This document shows, one piece after another, positions 61,026 to 64,000 of a stretch of 64,000 bases of DNA (position 1 is its first letter; each line of letters opens with the position of its first letter). The stretch is from Paenibacillus tianmuensis (lineage in GTDB: Bacteria > Bacillota > Bacilli > Paenibacillales > NBRC-103111), in contig NZ_FMTT01000001.1 of NCBI RefSeq assembly GCF_900100345.1, positions 248,001-312,000 of the forward strand, in the 5' to 3' direction. The notes beneath the pieces were generated by a model. The model made no database searches and was not told where the DNA came from. It saw only the letters and a list, made by a program, of their open reading frames with translations. The position numbers and the translations under genes were made by a program.

Positions 61026-61365
61026 GGTTCGCGACGGCATTGCGTTTATCAATCAGCCGCATGCTCGCATTGTAGATTTGTCCGCTGCTTTTCAAGATAA
61101 AGCAGTAGCCGCTCACTTGATAGTCTACCGTCATATTTTCCTCGAAAAACACCTCGTGCTTCCGGTCCATCAGCACTTCGAACGGCTCCCCCGGCACAAT
61201 AAAATCGTTCCGGTCCGGCTCGTCCGTGATCCACAGCGTCGGCACGCCGCTGACCGCGCACCCGCAGCCCTCCGCATCGTAGACAAGCTTCAGCCGTCCG
61301 CTCGCTTGCCGGTCCAGAATGCGCCGGATTTCCGCTACCGCACTTTCCGTAAAGATGATTCGCAT
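61021..61365 (-). CDS. HesB/YqkB-like iron-sulphur biogenesis family protein
   Basis: 114 residues. LKLVYDAEGCGCAVSGVPTL contains the GCG signature of YqkB-type (FeS_biosyn) proteins, and the C-terminal SGYCFILKSSGQIYNASMRL completes the family. Unlike canonical A-type carriers the C-terminal CxC is absent. Role in iron-sulphur metabolism is suggested only by family. The start is an ATG with AGGAGTGTGACGTGAG upstream. Confidence 0.75.
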   Translation of the reverse strand: MRIIFTESAVAEIRRILDRQASGRLKLVYDAEGCGCAVSGVPTLWITDEPDRNDFIVPGEPFEVLMDRKHEVFFEENMTVDYQVSGYCFILKSSGQIYNASMRLIDKRNAVANR

Positions 61366-61473
61366 CTCACGTCACACTCCTTTCCTTTTTATCATACCTC
61401 ATTTCGGCGATATTTGCTTCTGCTCTGCGAACGCAGTATGATCAATGTATATCTTTGGAAAGGGGAATGCCCG

Positions 61474-62994
61474 TTGTCGACAGGAAATCTGGAAGCTAAA
61501 TTGACGGAATTCAAACAATATCTGAAAAAGATGAAAAGCTACGAGGAAGCCGTCGGACTCATTTATTGGGACATGCGCACCGGCGCGCCGAAAAAAGGAA
61601 TTGCGGCAAGGTCCGAAGTCGTCGGCGAGCTGTCCGGCGAGATGTTCAAAATGTCGGTGTCGGACGAAATGGGCTCGTTTTTGGACTACTTCACTTCGTC
61701 CGGGGTACAGTCGGAGCTGTCGAATATCGACCGCAGAATTGTAAGCGAATGCAAGAAGGATTACGATCGCAGCAAAAAAATTCCGCCGAAGCTGTATCAG
61801 GAATATGTGGTGCTCACCTCGCGGGCGGAATCGGCTTGGGAAGATGCGAAGCATCAGGCCGATTTTCCGGGCTTCCAGCCATACTTGGAAAAAATCGTCG
61901 ATATGAACCTGCAGTTCATCGACCTGTGGGGCTATGAAGGACACAAGTACAACACGCTGCTTGATGCTTACGAGCCGGGCATGACCGTAGAGAAGCTCGA
62001 TCAAGTGTTCGGTGCACTGCGCGAGCAGGTCGTTCCCTTGCTGTCGGCGATTCAGGAGTCGGCTCACAAGCCGGAAACCGGCTTCTTGAAGCAGACGTTC
62101 GACAAGGACAAGCAAAAGAAGTTCAGCTTATACATATTGGAGCAGATGGGCTACGATTTCGAAGCGGGACGCCTGGACGAAACCGTCCATCCGTTTGCGA
62201 CCGGCCTGAACCCGGGCGACGTGCGGATTACGACGCGCTACCTGCTGAACGATGTGAACAGCGCGCTGTTCGGAACGATTCACGAGGGCGGGCATGCGCT
62301 CTATGAGCAGAACATTTCGATGGACTTGCTCGGTACGCCGCTGTGCACGGGAACGTCGATGGGCATTCACGAATCGCAGTCGCGCTTCTGGGAAAATATG
62401 ATCGGACGCGGCCGCCCGTTCTGGAACCGTTACTTCCCCGAGCTGCAAAAAAATTACGCCGGCCAGTTCGACAAGGTAAGCGTAGAAGATTTTTACCGCG
62501 CCACGAACGAGGTGAAGACGTCGCTCATCCGGATCGAAGCCGACGAGCTGACGTACAACCTGCATATTATGGTAAGGTATGAGATCGAGAAGGCGCTGTT
62601 CAGCGGGGCGGTGAAGGTTGCCGACCTGCCGGAGGTATGGAACGAGAAATACCGGGAGTACCTCGGCATCGTGCCTTCCCATAACGGCGAAGGGGTGCTG
62701 CAGGACGTGCATTGGTCGGGCGGCTCGTTCGGCTACTTCCCGTCGTACGCACTGGGTAATATGTACGCCGCGCAAATTAAACGCACGCTGGAGCTGGAGC
62801 TCGGCAACGTGGACGAGCTGGTTCGCGAGGGCAATCTGATTCCGATCAAGTCTTGGCTGGCGGATAAAATATATCAATACGGCAAAAGCCAGACGCCGAC
62901 GGAAATCATTACCCGGGTGACAGGCGAGGAGTTGGACCCGTCCTACTTGGTCGATTATTTGCGCGTGAAATATTCCGATATTTATAAGCTTTAA
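61474..62994 (+). CDS. ypwA: M32 metallocarboxypeptidase (YpwA-like)
   Basis: 506 residues from TTG 61474, as AAAGGGG lies eight bases upstream; an ATG-like start at 61000 adds non-coding sequence antisense to the YqkB-like gene. Zinc motif HEGGHALYEQ (HExxH) near residue 270, MGIHESQSRFWEN and NLHIMVRYEIEKALFSG fit the M32 family. It removes C-terminal residues from peptides in the cytosol. Alone; terminator follows. Confidence 0.92.
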   Translation: MSTGNLEAKLTEFKQYLKKMKSYEEAVGLIYWDMRTGAPKKGIAARSEVVGELSGEMFKMSVSDEMGSFLDYFTSSGVQSELSNIDRRIVSECKKDYDRSKKIPPKLYQEYVVLTSRAESAWEDAKHQADFPGFQPYLEKIVDMNLQFIDLWGYEGHKYNTLLDAYEPGMTVEKLDQVFGALREQVVPLLSAIQESAHKPETGFLKQTFDKDKQKKFSLYILEQMGYDFEAGRLDETVHPFATGLNPGDVRITTRYLLNDVNSALFGTIHEGGHALYEQNISMDLLGTPLCTGTSMGIHESQSRFWENMIGRGRPFWNRYFPELQKNYAGQFDKVSVEDFYRATNEVKTSLIRIEADELTYNLHIMVRYEIEKALFSGAVKVADLPEVWNEKYREYLGIVPSHNGEGVLQDVHWSGGSFGYFPSYALGNMYAAQIKRTLELELGNVDELVREGNLIPIKSWLADKIYQYGKSQTPTEIITRVTGEELDPSYLVDYLRVKYSDIYKL

Positions 62995-63001
62995 TCCAAC
63001 T

Positions 63002-63026
63002 GCGGGGACACGGTCCCCGCTTTTTT
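63002..63026 (+). terminator. Terminator after the M32 gene
   Basis: GCGGGGAC-ACG-GTCCCCGC followed by six T. Confidence 0.9.
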
Positions 63027-63127
63027 ATTTCCTTGAGTGTAACTTTTGGGGTATTTTACCAGTCTATTCTTAGTAAGACGATTTTTTGTTTCTCCGAAGG
63101 GAACAGACGACAAGGAGGCGACAGGGT

Positions 63128-64000
63128 ATGCACAAGGAACTTCAAGCGGACATTGCCATTATCGGCGGAGGTGTCGGAGGCTGCGCGGCCGCGTTGGCGG
63201 CCGCCCGAATGGGAAGACAGGTCATCATGACCGAGGAGACGGAGTGGATCGGCGGGCAGTTGACCAGTCAGGCCGTTCCGCCCGACGAGCACCTATGGAT
63301 CGAACAATTCGGCTGCACCCGCAGCTATCGAGAATTTCGCGACGGGGTGCGCACCTATTATAAGACAAAGTTTCCGCTGACCGCAGAGGCGCGCGCGGTC
63401 TATTACTTAAACCCCGGCAACGGCGGCGTGAGCCGACTTGGTGCGGAGCCGAGAGCCTATTTGGCCGTTCTGCAAGACATGCTGGCCCCCTACGTACACA
63501 GCGGCAGGCTCATTATCATGACCCGGCACCGGCCCGTTGCGGCCGAGACGGACGGCGACCGTGTCCGGTCGGTTACCGTAATCGGGGAGACGGGTCACCG
63601 GCATACGATTCGCGCCGCATATATTTTGGATGCGACCGAGACGGGCGAGCTGCTCCCGCTGACCTGCGCGGAATATGTGACGGGCGCCGAATCGAAGCAG
63701 CAGACGGGCGAGCCCCATGCGCTGGACGGTGCGCCCGATCCGCGGGACATTCAGGCGTTTACCCACTGCTTCGCCATGGATTACAAGGAAGGCGAGAACC
63801 ATGTAATCGATAAACCGAAGGATTACAACTTCTGGCGAAACTACCGGGCAGATTTTTGGCCGGACAAGCAGCTTAGCTGGGTTTCGCCCGATCCGCGCAC
63901 ATTGAAGCCTGTGGAGGACACGTTGTTTTGGGGTACGAATAAATATCCGCTGTTTTACTACCGGCAAATCGTCGACAAAGCAAATTTCGCGCTCGGCACG
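63128..64000 (+). CDS. FAD-dependent oxidoreductase, 5' part
   Basis: The ATG at 63128 has CAAGGAGGCGACAGG before it; the frame is open to the window edge (291 residues). HKELQADIAIIGGGVGGCAA is an FAD-binding motif, followed by VIMTEETEWIGGQLTSQAVP. Later text (GHRHTIRAAYILDATETGEL) matches the FAD-dependent oxidoreductase family found next to polysaccharide lyase and sugar genes (xanthan lyase-like). Substrate unknown; C-terminal part lies outside the window. Confidence 0.85.
   Translation, partial: MHKELQADIAIIGGGVGGCAAALAAARMGRQVIMTEETEWIGGQLTSQAVPPDEHLWIEQFGCTRSYREFRDGVRTYYKTKFPLTAEARAVYYLNPGNGGVSRLGAEPRAYLAVLQDMLAPYVHSGRLIIMTRHRPVAAETDGDRVRSVTVIGETGHRHTIRAAYILDATETGELLPLTCAEYVTGAESKQQTGEPHALDGAPDPRDIQAFTHCFAMDYKEGENHVIDKPKDYNFWRNYRADFWPDKQLSWVSPDPRTLKPVEDTLFWGTNKYPLFYYRQIVDKANFALGT

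Noticed and set aside
61000-61473. 158-codon N-terminal extension of the M32 carboxypeptidase
   Set aside because: Region is antisense to the YqkB-like gene, exceeds the family length, and a TTG with AAAGGGG at 61474 fits better.

Overview
The window looks like about 64 kb of a Gram-positive, spore-forming Bacillales chromosome, most probably a Paenibacillus or close relative. This rests on protein resemblance, strong AGGAGG-type ribosome binding sites, frequent TTG/GTG starts, lipobox lipoproteins, OmpR-type two-component pairs, a NucB sporulation nuclease, a Cse60-like protein and a YaaH-like GH18 protein. The right and left thirds have the balanced-to-high GC typical of Paenibacillus. Roughly 40-51 kb is clearly more AT-rich and contains small accessory genes. 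No rRNA, tRNA, CRISPR array, complete IS element or phage module was seen.

Layout. 0-9 kb: partial membrane sensor, GNAT, VOC protein, flavin monooxygenase, an MFS exporter with a probable leader-peptide attenuator, an AI-2E/PssA-like/DedA membrane operon, and a two-component system. 9-19 kb: a starch/maltodextrin locus with LacI + GH15 glucoamylase, divergent MdxEFG-type ABC importer without its own ATPase, neopullulanase, and the 3' end of a cyclodextrin glucanotransferase fused at a deletion-like junction to the 3' part of azlC. 19-34 kb: azlD, methyltransferase, a four-gene group (unknown protein, metallophosphoesterase, SUKH-like, TPR), a TetR/GNAT operon, a Fur-boxed siderophore-binding lipoprotein, and several 5'-truncated remnants (TetR, SRPBCC, DHHW, LuxR) between intact genes, then quinone reductase and a YoaE-like molybdopterin oxidoreductase.

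34.7-39.3 kb: a tight same-strand run of four poorly characterised proteins (unknown, DUF4261-like, DUF6138-like, WGR-like + beta-propeller), the best candidate here for an undescribed functional unit. 39-51 kb: small acidic proteins, Cse60-like protein, zinc-ribbon membrane protein, a Thg1 fragment beside a polynucleotide-kinase-like P-loop protein, PilZ, two parallel ArsR-MFS modules (one MFS frameshifted) with apparently leaderless regulators, a secreted M15-like peptidase under a long palindromic operator, a 100-bp palindromic element, NucB, aquaporin, a DEDDh exonuclease and unknowns. 51-64 kb: Fur-regulated FecCD-FecCD-binding protein uptake operon, a GH18 protein with N-terminal repeats, YxcD-like and Tim44-like proteins, a DUF309/response regulator/kinase operon, carbonic anhydrase, YqkB-like protein, M32 carboxypeptidase and a partial FAD oxidoreductase.

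Functionally the starch locus is the most coherent part: a LacI-type repressor probably binds three TGTGCAAACGTTTGCACA-like sites between the divergent units, the ABC importer brings in maltodextrins or cyclodextrins, and GH15 and neopullulanase (both without signal peptides) hydrolyse them in the cytoplasm, whereas the extracellular CGTase that would make cyclodextrins has been lost here. All assignments come from reading the sequence without database searches.
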